Source: Bacillota bacterium
GTDB lineage: Bacteria > Bacillota > Clostridia > Lutisporales > Lutisporaceae
Direction: 5' to 3'
Assembly: GCA_023405875.1 (NCBI GenBank)
Contig: JAEXXN010000527.1
Location: 1-20,995 of the forward strand
Length of the DNA: 20,995 bases
In this document: one piece after another, positions 14,935-20,995 of the stretch
How positions within the stretch are numbered: the first letter of the stretch is position 1
How the letters are laid out: each line of letters begins with the position of its first letter
The notes under the pieces: generated by a model
Seen by the model: only the letters and a program-made list of their open reading frames with translations
Database searches by the model: none
Told to the model about the DNA's origin: nothing
Made by a program: the position numbers and the translations under genes

Positions 14935-15765
14935 TCAACCAAGATTTTTTAATATCTCATGATAACGCATAGTCCCCAGGTCGCTGGGTTCTCCCTTTTT
15001 GCAGAAGGTAAGCCCGGCTAATTGCCTATTGACCCGCTCCACCACAAGCCTGCCGTCCACCAATTTGGATTCCAGAATCCCAAGGGCATCCAGAAATCGC
15101 TTATCCCTCTTTGCACTGTCGTAGAAGGAGAGAACGTATACATAAACAAAAAGGTTGTAATTGGCAAAAGGATATTCAACCTGCATGAACAGGGTACCGA
15201 TGCCATAATGGCAAGGACCGAGAGGCCCGCGGGTCGTCCAATGCTCAAGCAGGAATTCCACGGCTCTGTCAAGAGCCTGTTCTTTATTGAGTAAACCTGT
15301 AAATCGAAAAGCATTTAGGGCGGTCAACGTTGGGCCGGGATTTGAAAACTCTGTTTCCGGGCCTTTCCCAAAGCTGAACTTATTGCAACGCCAGCCGCCG
15401 TCATTATGCTGTATTTCCAGAAGGTGGTCAAAGGTTCTCTGAAGCCTGCTGTCCGAAGCATACCCCAAATGGCAAAGAAGGTTGGCGGCATTGATGGTAT
15501 TGCAGGGGTATATTGCACCTTGGGGGGACAGCTTAAACCGCCCGTCTTCCCTCCATGAGCTTAAAAACAAGTCGGCAACCTCCATTAATAAAGGGTCGGA
15601 AGGCTCCATACCCAATTCCAACAGCATAGAAGCACAGTTAAGGGCAGAAAAGGGGCTTCCCTTACACAGGCGTTTGTCGGGGGTGGTCCAATAATCGGCG
15701 CCGTTATCATAACGCCTTGACAGTATCGCATCAACATCAGCTTTATATTGTTCTGCTATGGTCAT
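14935..15765 (-). CDS. Alpha/alpha-toroid protein, prenyltransferase/squalene-oxidase-repeat-like
   Basis: 276 residues, no signal peptide, predicted soluble. Helical repeats carry the marks of the terpenoid-cyclase/prenyltransferase alpha-alpha toroid. The clearest is EIQHNDGGWRC (about 117-127), the QxxDGGW repeat core, with weaker versions around SSWREDGRFKLSPQG and a C-terminal segment near LLEHWTTRGPLGPCHYGIG. Catalytic motifs of true cyclases (DxDD or DxDTA) are absent, and it is half the length of a squalene-hopene cyclase. It is therefore more likely a non-catalytic or differently acting relative. Similar short proteins are usually annotated as hypothetical. AAGGAGGT stands nine bases before the ATG. 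It has the same direction as the lipoprotein gene 227 bp upstream and the CorC gene downstream, which has its own promoter. Function unknown. Confidence 0.8.
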   Translation of the reverse strand: MTIAEQYKADVDAILSRRYDNGADYWTTPDKRLCKGSPFSALNCASMLLELGMEPSDPLLMEVADLFLSSWREDGRFKLSPQGAIYPCNTINAANLLCHLGYASDSRLQRTFDHLLEIQHNDGGWRCNKFSFGKGPETEFSNPGPTLTALNAFRFTGLLNKEQALDRAVEFLLEHWTTRGPLGPCHYGIGTLFMQVEYPFANYNLFVYVYVLSFYDSAKRDKRFLDALGILESKLVDGRLVVERVNRQLAGLTFCKKGEPSDLGTMRYHEILKNLG

Positions 15766-15953
15766 TGTTATCTGACCTCCTTACTTTATCGGTGGTTTTC
15801 CCATTTTGATCCTGTCATAAGTATATAGGAATATTTTACCTCATATATACAGAAAAAGCCAACTGCCACTTCTGCTGTGTATGCTTCATGGCAATCGGCT
15901 TCCGCCCTTGAGGTGCTGCTTTTAGGATTAAGCCTTACTGCATTGCCCGCTGC

Positions 15954-15989
15954 AGCTCCGGCTGCAGGACACTCGCTGCCACCGGAGCT
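15954..15989. repeat. GC-rich inverted repeat after the lipoprotein gene
   Basis: AGCTCCGG (15954-15961) pairs with CCGGAGCT (15982-15989) across a 20-nt loop. It begins a few bases after the lipoprotein stop on the minus strand but has no T run. It could be a weak or factor-dependent terminator. Nothing else recognisable lies between 15766 and 15953. Confidence 0.45.
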
Positions 15990-15992
15990 TCA

Positions 15993-16532
15993 TTATTGTG
16001 TATATGCTTCAAATTTTATTACGTACAAGCTTGCCTCAAGATTATAAATTCCAAGCATATCCGATGTTATATCAAGCACGCCGGTTTCATCGGTTATCCG
16101 ATACTTCTCTCCTGAGGCTTGCTTGCTCTGGTAGTCTATTCCCCATTGTGCATGTGGTTTTCCGTCTGCAGAGAATGACGCATCGCTCATATCCGGCTTG
16201 ATAATAGTCAGCTTTGCTCCGGGCAAATAGCTTATAACTATCAGCTCGACCTCGCTGCCTCCATCATCTTGGTATGTTTCGTTCCTATCGTTCCTGACGC
16301 CTGTAACCTCGATTTCAAGTCCTTTATAGGTGAAACGCTTGGCTTCTCCCATTGACTCAGATGGCGACTCACCGGGTGCTTCCGGAAGAGTTGGGGAAAC
16401 CGTTGGCGACGGCATCGCGCTCGGCGGGTCGGATGTTTCAGGTTGGTTTTCGTTTTGAACAACGCAAGCGCTGACAAGCGCTGTGGTGATAACCAAAATA
16501 AATATTATGCTAAAATACTGTTTGAGCTTCAT
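15993..16532 (-). CDS. Small lipoprotein of unknown function
   Basis: 179 residues. A clear type-II signal peptide: MKLKQYF, hydrophobic core IIFILVITTALVSAC, with the lipobox VSAC and lipidated Cys23. It is followed by a low-complexity Pro/Ser/Glu linker (about 28-62, rich in PSP, PTLP, ESPS) that would tether the folded part to the outer face of the membrane. The folded part (about 63-179) begins RFTYKGLEIEVTGVRND and looks beta-rich, with LTIIKPDM and a YRITDETG-type strand pattern. No known domain is identified with certainty. The ATG has AAGGAAG ten bases upstream. It starts 26 bases after the AraC-type regulator gene and is probably co-transcribed with it, which suggests the regulator and lipoprotein act in the same response. 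Confidence 0.8.
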   Translation of the reverse strand: MKLKQYFSIIFILVITTALVSACVVQNENQPETSDPPSAMPSPTVSPTLPEAPGESPSESMGEAKRFTYKGLEIEVTGVRNDRNETYQDDGGSEVELIVISYLPGAKLTIIKPDMSDASFSADGKPHAQWGIDYQSKQASGEKYRITDETGVLDITSDMLGIYNLEASLYVIKFEAYTQ

Positions 16533-16558
16533 TGATATTGTTCACTTCCTTTCACGGC

Positions 16559-17392
16559 TCATTTCATAGCAACCGGTATCCAGACTTCAACATTGCATAT
16601 ATCCTCAGCCTCATCCCATGCTACATATTTCTCAATGGTGGGAAGCCCTGATTTTTTATACTTGCTTTGGGGCAGAAATTCATCGTTGATCCGTTTCCAT
16701 ACACTGCCAAGTGTTTGACCGGATATAGTGCCTTTTGCTTCAAATTTTAGCCATGTGGCGGCAGGATACTCAAAGCTTTCAAATCCCGCAGCATCCTTCT
16801 TATCCCACTCTATGCCGCACATATAGTCGTTGCTTCCGTCTTCGCCAAACCCAAAGCATAAGCCCAAATCAAAGAAATGATCGCTTAATTCCTTTACTGC
16901 CTCATTGCTGCCGTTACTTTTGACAATTGCCCATGTACCGCCACCATAAGGGGTGGTACGCCTGACTCCGATTACCTTAAAAGATACCCTTTCAATCGTA
17001 GTATAGTCCATTTTATCAACTCCTTCAATGGTAAGGGCAAAACGCAGACGGCAATAGAAGGTAAGCTTTACGCCGGATCTTCTGGCATCCTTCGGCGTTA
17101 CTCCGTGCAAACGCTTGAAGGCAACACTGAAAGCATCTGCTGATTGATAGCCATACTTCAAGGCGATATCAATGATTTTCCCATCGGTATTTTGTATGTC
17201 ATGAGCAGCACAGGTCAACCTTCTGCGGCGTATATACTCTGATAAGGTAATGCCGCTAATCTGCGTAAATGACCCTTGAAATAAGCTGAAGGAGCATGCT
17301 GTAATTTTACCTATTTCTTTTTCGTTGATCTCGCAGCTCAGATTACTTTCTACATAATCAATTGCGTTATTCATTCTATCTACCCAGTCCAT
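16559..17392 (-). CDS. AraC-family regulator with C-terminal GyrI-like effector domain
   Basis: 277 residues. The N-terminal AraC/XylS double helix-turn-helix spans about 5-106: MNNAIDYVESNLSCEINEKEIG, then LSEYIRRRRLTCAAHDI and the diagnostic IALKYGYQSADAFSVAFKRLHGVTPKDARR. The C-terminal part (about 125-277) matches the GyrI-like small-molecule-binding domain: MDYTTIERVSFKVIGVRR, FGFGEDGSNDYMCGIEW, FEYPAATWLKFEAKGTI, VEVWIPV. This arrangement (Rob/BltR-like effector domain on AraC DNA-binding domain) is common in Bacillota, where such proteins sense amphipathic or cationic compounds. GGGGGTGG precedes the ATG. It is followed after 26 bp by a lipoprotein gene in the same unit. The ligand and targets are unknown. 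Confidence 0.92.
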   Translation of the reverse strand: MDWVDRMNNAIDYVESNLSCEINEKEIGKITACSFSLFQGSFTQISGITLSEYIRRRRLTCAAHDIQNTDGKIIDIALKYGYQSADAFSVAFKRLHGVTPKDARRSGVKLTFYCRLRFALTIEGVDKMDYTTIERVSFKVIGVRRTTPYGGGTWAIVKSNGSNEAVKELSDHFFDLGLCFGFGEDGSNDYMCGIEWDKKDAAGFESFEYPAATWLKFEAKGTISGQTLGSVWKRINDEFLPQSKYKKSGLPTIEKYVAWDEAEDICNVEVWIPVAMK

Positions 17393-17663
17393 CGTTCCAC
17401 CCCCTTGAAGTATATTATAAAGAATTTTATTTGCCTTTGCCCATTATTTTTCAAAGAGAAAATAACGGATTAACATTCTAAAAGGTTACCTGCTACAAAA
17501 AGAGTATTATAAGCTATCTGTCCGAACAAGCTTTGAAGCTTGAAGCTGGGCAAGTACCCTTTCTTCAGAAGCCCCTTCCGCTGAAGCAGTCCGCCTTGTA
17601 CCGCAGCAGGAGCTTTGGAGGTATCAATGCGTTACAAACCCAGTGGGTAGAGTGATTATAGGA
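17393..17663. other. Intergenic stretch without a supported gene
   Basis: The part next to the AraC gene is AT-rich and contains TATAAT- and TATACT-like hexamers on the minus strand at about 17405-17420, but I see no convincing -35 box. A 57-codon open stretch on the plus strand (17482-17655) has no start codon or ribosome site. I see no repeat, RNA or mobile element here. Confidence 0.5.
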
Positions 17664-17693
17664 TTGACTTTTAACTTTTAAGTGCTGTATAAT
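17664..17693 (+). promoter_or_regulatory. Sigma-A promoter of the GntR-family gene
   Basis: TTGACT at 17664-17669, an 18-bp spacer, and TATAAT at 17688-17693. The start would be near 17700, giving a leader of about 235 bases. A 6-bp hairpin, GTTGCC (17902-17907) with GGCAAC (17915-17920), lies just before the ribosome site and could be an operator or a translational element. Confidence 0.75.
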
Positions 17694-17933
17694 AAATATA
17701 ATATCACAAAACTTATATCAATGATTTTATATTCCGATATTGGATCAGAGGGCAGCATAACATCCCATTAAAAACATAAATTTAAGAGATCCCGGCGGTT
17801 GTATTTGTGACCCTGTATACTAATGAAGTTTATAGTCAGCAAAAAGCGGCGAATCCCTTTTGCCAAGGAAGCTTTTGGCCGCTCAAATTATATATTTAGG
17901 TGTTGCCCACAGTCGGCAACTTATAGGAGTAAT

Positions 17934-18584
17934 ATGGAAAACCTCGAACATATTCAGTTGATCCCAGCTCGCGAGCAGGTTGCCGCCGTGCTGCGCAGAG
18001 CTATTTTGACCAAAGAGCTTGAACCCGGTCATGTAATCATTCTTAGCGAAATGGCCCAAAAGATGGGTGTTTCCAGCACACCGGTACGTGAAGCGCTTCA
18101 ACAGCTCAGCTTTGAAGGGCTAGTTCAGTTGCGCCCCAATAAACGAGCCATCGTTTTGAGGATTACCCGTAAACACGTCAAGGATTTTTATGAGACGCTC
18201 AATATCCTTGAGCGCGAGACCGCCGGGCTGGCCTGCCGGTCCGATAATACCGATGAGTTGACGCGTGCCCTCCTGGCTGAGGGCGAAATCGTCCGCAAGG
18301 AAAATATCGAAGAATATGAGAAATACCACCGTGCTTTTCACCGTGCTATCAGGGAGATGACAGGCAACGATAAGCTCATCAGCATCCTATCCGGTCTGTG
18401 GGTGAATACATCCGGCTCTTTGGTCAGCACTACCCTGGAGTATGCGAAAATATCCCACGCTGAGCATGAAAAAATCTATCACGCTATCTGTCAGCATGAC
18501 GCAGAACAGGCAAAACAGTATATGGAAGCTCATATACTTCGCAGCCTGAACGATGCTCTGTCCAGGCCTGACCTTGAGGATTAG
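17934..18584 (+). CDS. GntR-family transcriptional regulator, FCD (FadR) subfamily
   Basis: 216 residues from the ATG at 17934. The N-terminal winged helix (about 8-75) shows the GntR pattern REQVAAVLRRAILTKELEPG, LSEMAQKMGVSSTPVREALQ and LEGLV-type end (FEGLVQLRPNKRAIV). The C-terminal FCD all-helical ligand domain (about 80-205) contains the histidines expected to bind a metal in this family: YHRAFHRAI, SHAEHEKIYHAIC and MEAHI. FCD regulators usually respond to organic acids such as uronates, gluconate or lactate. The frame is open back to 17823, but that ATG has no ribosome site, whereas AGGAGT stands three bases before 17934. It has its own promoter and faces the YidC-like operon, with a shared terminator between. 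The dehydrogenase and symporter genes at the right edge are possible targets; this is inference. Confidence 0.93.
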   Translation: MENLEHIQLIPAREQVAAVLRRAILTKELEPGHVIILSEMAQKMGVSSTPVREALQQLSFEGLVQLRPNKRAIVLRITRKHVKDFYETLNILERETAGLACRSDNTDELTRALLAEGEIVRKENIEEYEKYHRAFHRAIREMTGNDKLISILSGLWVNTSGSLVSTTLEYAKISHAEHEKIYHAICQHDAEQAKQYMEAHILRSLNDALSRPDLED

Positions 18585-18645
18585 ACGCACGCTGCGGTGC
18601 ACGGAAAACAATTTTTCTACGCTTTTCTTGATATTACAATAATAA

Positions 18646-18682
18646 AACTAAAGGCTCTGATTTTTGGTCAGAGCCTTTAGTT
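18646..18682. terminator. Two-way intrinsic terminator between convergent genes
   Basis: A 15-bp perfect stem, AACTAAAGGCTCTGA (18646-18660) with TCAGAGCCTTTAGTT (18668-18682), 7-nt loop. The A-rich left and T-containing right flanks let it act for the GntR gene (+) and the small membrane protein gene (-). Confidence 0.9.
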
Positions 18683-18713
18683 AATTGGGGAAAACTTGCC
18701 TGAGTTGTCGTTT

Positions 18714-19022
18714 TTATCCTTTTTCTCTGGCATTGCTTGGGCTGCTGCTTGCTTTGCTTTCATCTGCCGGCGCATTCTGGATACCTGCGATGACTTTGCT
18801 GATCTGATCAAAACCGGAATAGCCGGTAAACATGCCAATTATACTGACTATCATTTTTACATTATATGACGTGAATAAAATACTCACAGCAACCGCAGCT
18901 ATACCTATCATAGCCGCTACTACCCCGCTTCTGAACTCCGGAAAGGCTTTTGCTGCTTGAATAGTTTCCTTAAATGATAGTTTCATATTTTTACTGCCTT
19001 GGATAGTTTTTTGATCGTACAT
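18714..19022 (-). CDS. Small membrane protein of unknown function, paired with a YidC-like gene
   Basis: 102 residues. A short charged N-terminus is followed by two hydrophobic segments: GVVAAMIGIAAVAVSILF (about 33-50) and a second near VKMIVSIIGMFTGYSGF (about 55-71). A polar tail rich in Ser, Ala and Lys ends the protein. No known family is recognised. AAAGGAG is well placed before the ATG at 19022. A second in-frame ATG at 18986 has no ribosome site. It starts 30 bases after the YidC-like gene and reads in the same direction, ending at the shared terminator, so the two form one unit. A two-helix protein next to an insertase-like gene may be a substrate or partner of it; this is inference. 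Confidence 0.7.
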   Translation of the reverse strand: MYDQKTIQGSKNMKLSFKETIQAAKAFPEFRSGVVAAMIGIAAVAVSILFTSYNVKMIVSIIGMFTGYSGFDQISKVIAGIQNAPADESKASSSPSNAREKG

Positions 19023-19052
19023 AGTTTCTCCTTTATGATTGAATAATTTGCG

Positions 19053-19745
19053 CTATTTGTTATTCGTCTTTACTGTAGCTTTATAGAAGCTTTTGACGAT
19101 AAATATGTGGATGAGGTCCATGACTTTAATGCCAAACCAGTATAATGTAAATGCCTGGTTAAAATATAAGAAACAAATCGCAAAAATTACCCATATTACC
19201 TTGTTAAATGACTGGTCGACAAACGCAGTGTCTTCCATTATCTTATCATGTACTATGAATGTGCCTAGAGTTATAGCCGCAAGAAGGACAGATATTATAA
19301 TATCTGTTTCCGAACCCCTTGGGGAACTGATAAGAGATACCGGGGTGCCGGTAAGATCAAAAAATAAAAAGTGCATTTTTTCGGACGGTGCTGCATAAGC
19401 AAGATAAAATTCCGGATTGTTGAAAATTCCTATAAGTCCTAATGACAATATCGCTTCTGTGATTAAATTACCTATACCGCCGAATATAGGATAATTGTTG
19501 CTTGCGAGAAGTTTTGCCAATTCTTCAGTTTTTTTGGTTGGATTATCGGCATATTTCTGATTATTTTTTATTACTAAAGGTTCAAGTACTTCTTTTAGTT
19601 TTATCGTGCTGTAATATTTTTTTCCCGCGAAATAAAAAAGCAGTTTAGCAAGCAGCGCGAGAAACAGAACGCAGATACCGTATACAGGCACATAGCTGTA
19701 AAGCATATCAAGCAGTTTTCCTATAAATTGAAAAATCGTGTCCAT
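19053..19745 (-). CDS. Divergent YidC/Oxa1-like membrane protein
   Basis: 230 residues with about five hydrophobic segments. The order of features follows the YidC/Oxa1 core: a first helix YGICVLFLALLAKLLFYF, a charged cytoplasmic loop KYADNPTKKTEELAKLLASN (compare KYKDDPEKLQQEMMKLYKE in typical YidC), then YPIFGGIGNLITEAIL (compare NPLGGCLPLLIQ), a segment ending FLFFDLTGTP (compare FLWFDLS.PD), and a last helix QAFTLYWFGIKVMDLIHIF (compare GLVLYWVVSNLFSIIQ). Lys34 sits where the functional groove arginine of SpoIIIJ lies. No signal peptide or lipobox is present, unlike housekeeping YidC of Bacillota. The start at 19745 has AGGAGG three bases upstream; the earlier ATG at 19775 has none. It is not next to rpmH, rnpA or jag, so it is a paralog rather than the housekeeping copy. 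Assignment is by eye and the divergence is strong. Confidence 0.62.
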   Translation of the reverse strand: MDTIFQFIGKLLDMLYSYVPVYGICVLFLALLAKLLFYFAGKKYYSTIKLKEVLEPLVIKNNQKYADNPTKKTEELAKLLASNNYPIFGGIGNLITEAILSLGLIGIFNNPEFYLAYAAPSEKMHFLFFDLTGTPVSLISSPRGSETDIIISVLLAAITLGTFIVHDKIMEDTAFVDQSFNKVIWVIFAICFLYFNQAFTLYWFGIKVMDLIHIFIVKSFYKATVKTNNK

Positions 19746-19765
19746 AATCCTCCTAAAAGAAATCC

Positions 19766-19803
19766 TTATCGGCATATAGCAGATTATTACTATATACCGA
19801 TAA
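19766..19803. promoter_or_regulatory. Strong hairpin upstream of the YidC-like gene
   Basis: TTATCGG (19766-19772) with CCGATAA (19797-19803), continued inside by ATATAG/CTATAT after one mismatch, 10-nt loop. On the minus strand it stands between the dehydrogenase stop and the YidC-like ribosome site, followed by GGATTTCTTTT. It may be the terminator of the dehydrogenase unit or an operator for the next one. Confidence 0.5.
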
Positions 19804-19826
19804 TTATTTTAGTCCTGCTTTTTGGA

Positions 19827-19845
19827 ACCCGCCTCGTTGTATAAA
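19827..19845. repeat. Possible end-fragment of the structured repeat
   Basis: The plus strand reads CGCCTCGTTGTATAAATTA, close to the right end of copy B (CGCCTCGTT then ATATTAATTA). The minus strand reads CAACGAGGCGGGT, a 13-base identity with the core of copy A. No other part of the element is nearby, so it is at most a remnant. Confidence 0.3.
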
Positions 19846-20766
19846 TTAGAATTTTCCGTGGAATTTAAGAAATTCAATTAGTCCTTCATCTCTGAAACGT
19901 TCCAGACCCTTATGATCTTGTCCTTGTTTGGGTGATCTGTTGGCAAACTCAGAATTTACTCCCTCACATATCCTTTCAATATCAATGCTATTATCAGAAT
20001 TATTGAATTTCATCATACGGCCCCGGATACCACCCTTGCCTCCGGCGAGCTCAAGTACCATATAAGGTCCCATAAGCCCCCAGCGCAAGCCTGGTCCGAA
20101 GGTCACGGCTTTATCTACATCTTCAACGGAGCATACACCGCGTGATACTAAATCCAATGCTGCATCATAAAGAGCACCTTGAACACTGTTGGCAATAAAG
20201 CCCTTGCATTCTTTCAGGAGAACGACCGGTTCCTTGCCGATCTCCTTATAAAACCCATAAGCCTTATCAATTGCCTCCTGCGAAGTATCATCTCCTTTGG
20301 CAAGCTCAACGAGGGGGACAATGTGAACGGGATGGAACGGATGTCCGGCAATAATTCTTTGAGGATACTTTGCTTTTGCCGCTATATCGGTGATTAAAAG
20401 CCCTGATGTACTGCTTGCAATAATCGCGGTTGAGTTGAATTTTTCTATTGTTTCAATAATAGCTTGTTTGACCGGCAGTTTTTCAGGGCCGTTTTCCTGG
20501 ATAAATTCGGCATTTTCTACTGCGGCCTTTACATCATGTGTATAACTGATTCTGGTGAGACACTCTTCTCTCTGTTTTGGTGTTAAAACTTCAATTCCCG
20601 GTTCGGTAAAGAAATCAAGAATATCTTCAATGGTATTTTTGGCATCTTCAAGTTTTTCGTCATCAAGATCATATACAGTTACGTTAACCCCATGGGTTAA
20701 AAAACAAACCGCCCATCCACTGCCAATGAGTCCGCCGCCATATACTGTTACTTTATCAAAAATCAT
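19846..20766 (-). CDS. 3-hydroxyacyl-CoA dehydrogenase-family protein (L-carnitine or related 3-hydroxyacid dehydrogenase)
   Basis: 306 residues. The N-terminal Rossmann domain binds NAD: VTVYGGGLIGSGWAVCF (GxGxxG at about 10-15), then VYDLDDEKL with the acidic residue that favours NAD over NADP. Family active-site residues are visible: the serine in ASSTSGLLITDI, the histidine in AGHPFHPVHIVPLVEL with its paired Glu, and the asparagine in KGFIANSVQGAL. The C-terminal domain has GPGLRWGLMGPYMVLELAGGKGGI, closer to carnitine 3-dehydrogenases than to crotonyl-pathway HBD proteins, whose form differs. L-gulonate 3-dehydrogenase is another possibility. AAGGAG precedes the ATG. It lies 95 bp after the symporter gene in the same direction, so a transported hydroxy-acid or sugar-acid substrate is plausible. 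The specific substrate is inference. Confidence 0.85.
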   Translation of the reverse strand: MIFDKVTVYGGGLIGSGWAVCFLTHGVNVTVYDLDDEKLEDAKNTIEDILDFFTEPGIEVLTPKQREECLTRISYTHDVKAAVENAEFIQENGPEKLPVKQAIIETIEKFNSTAIIASSTSGLLITDIAAKAKYPQRIIAGHPFHPVHIVPLVELAKGDDTSQEAIDKAYGFYKEIGKEPVVLLKECKGFIANSVQGALYDAALDLVSRGVCSVEDVDKAVTFGPGLRWGLMGPYMVLELAGGKGGIRGRMMKFNNSDNSIDIERICEGVNSEFANRSPKQGQDHKGLERFRDEGLIEFLKFHGKF

Positions 20767-20861
20767 ATTTTTCTCCTTCTATTTGTACTATTTTCTTAAA
20801 AATACTATATCGGTACCCTATTATGTTTTTTCTTTTGTCCTGCAGCATCCGCAAAAGCTGT

Positions 20862-20995
20862 TTATACTGCAGATTGGTCTTTATTCATTTCATCAAGCTT
20901 TTCACTAGTGAGCTTGTAGAAGAAAAATAATATCAAGCCTGAAATTATACTAAGGCACCCGGGAATAAGCATGAACATATTGAGCACGCCTACCT
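20862..20995 (-). CDS. C-terminal end of a GPH/MFS-type cation symporter (5' part outside window)
   Basis: The 44 codons before the stop at 20862-20864 encode a last hydrophobic helix, MLIPGCLSIISGLILFFFYK, then LTSEKLDEMNKDQSAV. The pattern IPxxL...ILFFFYKLxxEKxxEM is typical of the C-terminus of glycoside-pentoside-hexuronide:cation symporters, with other MFS permeases as the alternative. It is upstream of the dehydrogenase in the same direction and may supply its substrate. The fragment is too short to say more. Confidence 0.65.
   Translation of the reverse strand, partial: VGVLNMFMLIPGCLSIISGLILFFFYKLTSEKLDEMNKDQSAV

Noticed and set aside
15766..15992. GC-rich intergenic DNA after the lipoprotein as a pseudogene
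   Set aside because: Short open readings exist but show no family match. Only the inverted repeat at 15954-15989 is supported.
17482..17655. 57-codon open stretch on the plus strand before the GntR promoter
   Set aside because: It has no ATG, GTG or TTG with a ribosome site and no recognisable protein similarity. It may be chance or a decayed remnant.
17823..17933. N-terminal extension of the GntR regulator from the ATG at 17823
   Set aside because: There is no ribosome site before it, and the extra 37 residues do not fit the family. The ATG at 17934 has AGGAGT and starts at the expected place.

Overview
This window looks like chromosomal DNA of a Gram-positive, low-to-mid GC anaerobe, most likely Bacillota, class Clostridia. 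The clues are strong AGGAGG-type ribosome sites, sigma-A promoters close to consensus, an S-box (SAM-I) riboswitch with an intrinsic terminator, a MetH without its reactivation domain that is completed by a separate activation protein, a TTG start, and PadR, MarR and GntR/FCD regulators. No species can be named from the sequence alone. There are no rRNAs, tRNAs, CRISPR arrays, transposase genes or phage genes.

Layout, left to right. (1) 1-5637 is a one-carbon/methionine block. On the minus strand are the MetH activation protein, metH and an EamA/DMT permease that runs off the left edge. Divergent on the plus strand is metF, behind a SAM-I riboswitch. (2) 5706-9844 is a minus-strand MarR regulator plus a heterodimeric ABC multidrug-type exporter. 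(3) 10063-10620 is a PadR regulator. (4) 10983-13064 is an exported or membrane-anchored protein with about twelve S/T-x-D-x-x-x-W repeats, probably a beta-propeller. (5) 13235-14581 is a CNNM/CorC membrane protein behind a long structured leader that contains a terminator. (6) 14935-17392 holds an alpha/alpha-toroid (prenyltransferase-repeat-like) protein, a lipoprotein, and an AraC regulator with a GyrI-like domain. (7) 17934-18584 is a GntR/FCD regulator. (8) 18714-19745 is a small membrane protein and a divergent YidC/Oxa1-like protein. (9) 19846-20995 is a 3-hydroxyacyl-CoA/carnitine-type dehydrogenase and the C-terminal tail of a GPH-type symporter.

How the genes work together. metF supplies methyl-tetrahydrofolate, MetH transfers the methyl to homocysteine through cobalamin, and the separate activation protein reactivates oxidised cobalamin. 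SAM feeds back on metF through the riboswitch. The MarR gene overlaps the first ABC gene by one base (TAATG), which suggests coupled expression and self-regulation of the exporter.

The most interesting non-coding signal is an imperfect structured repeat of about 135-160 bp, present three times: 4571-4722 (+), 10632-10790 (+) and 4033-4169 (-). All copies share a GCGTTTCAACGAGGC block, a GGGGACATC block and a small hairpin whose stem changes in a compensatory way. Two of the three copies end only a few bases upstream of the ribosome sites of metF and of the metH operon, reading in the direction of the gene. I do not recognise the family. It could be an undescribed cis-regulatory or small RNA, or a MITE-like mobile repeat. 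Other items worth checking are the CorC leader, the YidC-like pair, the twelve-repeat protein and the 15-bp tandem repeats downstream of the MarR promoter.
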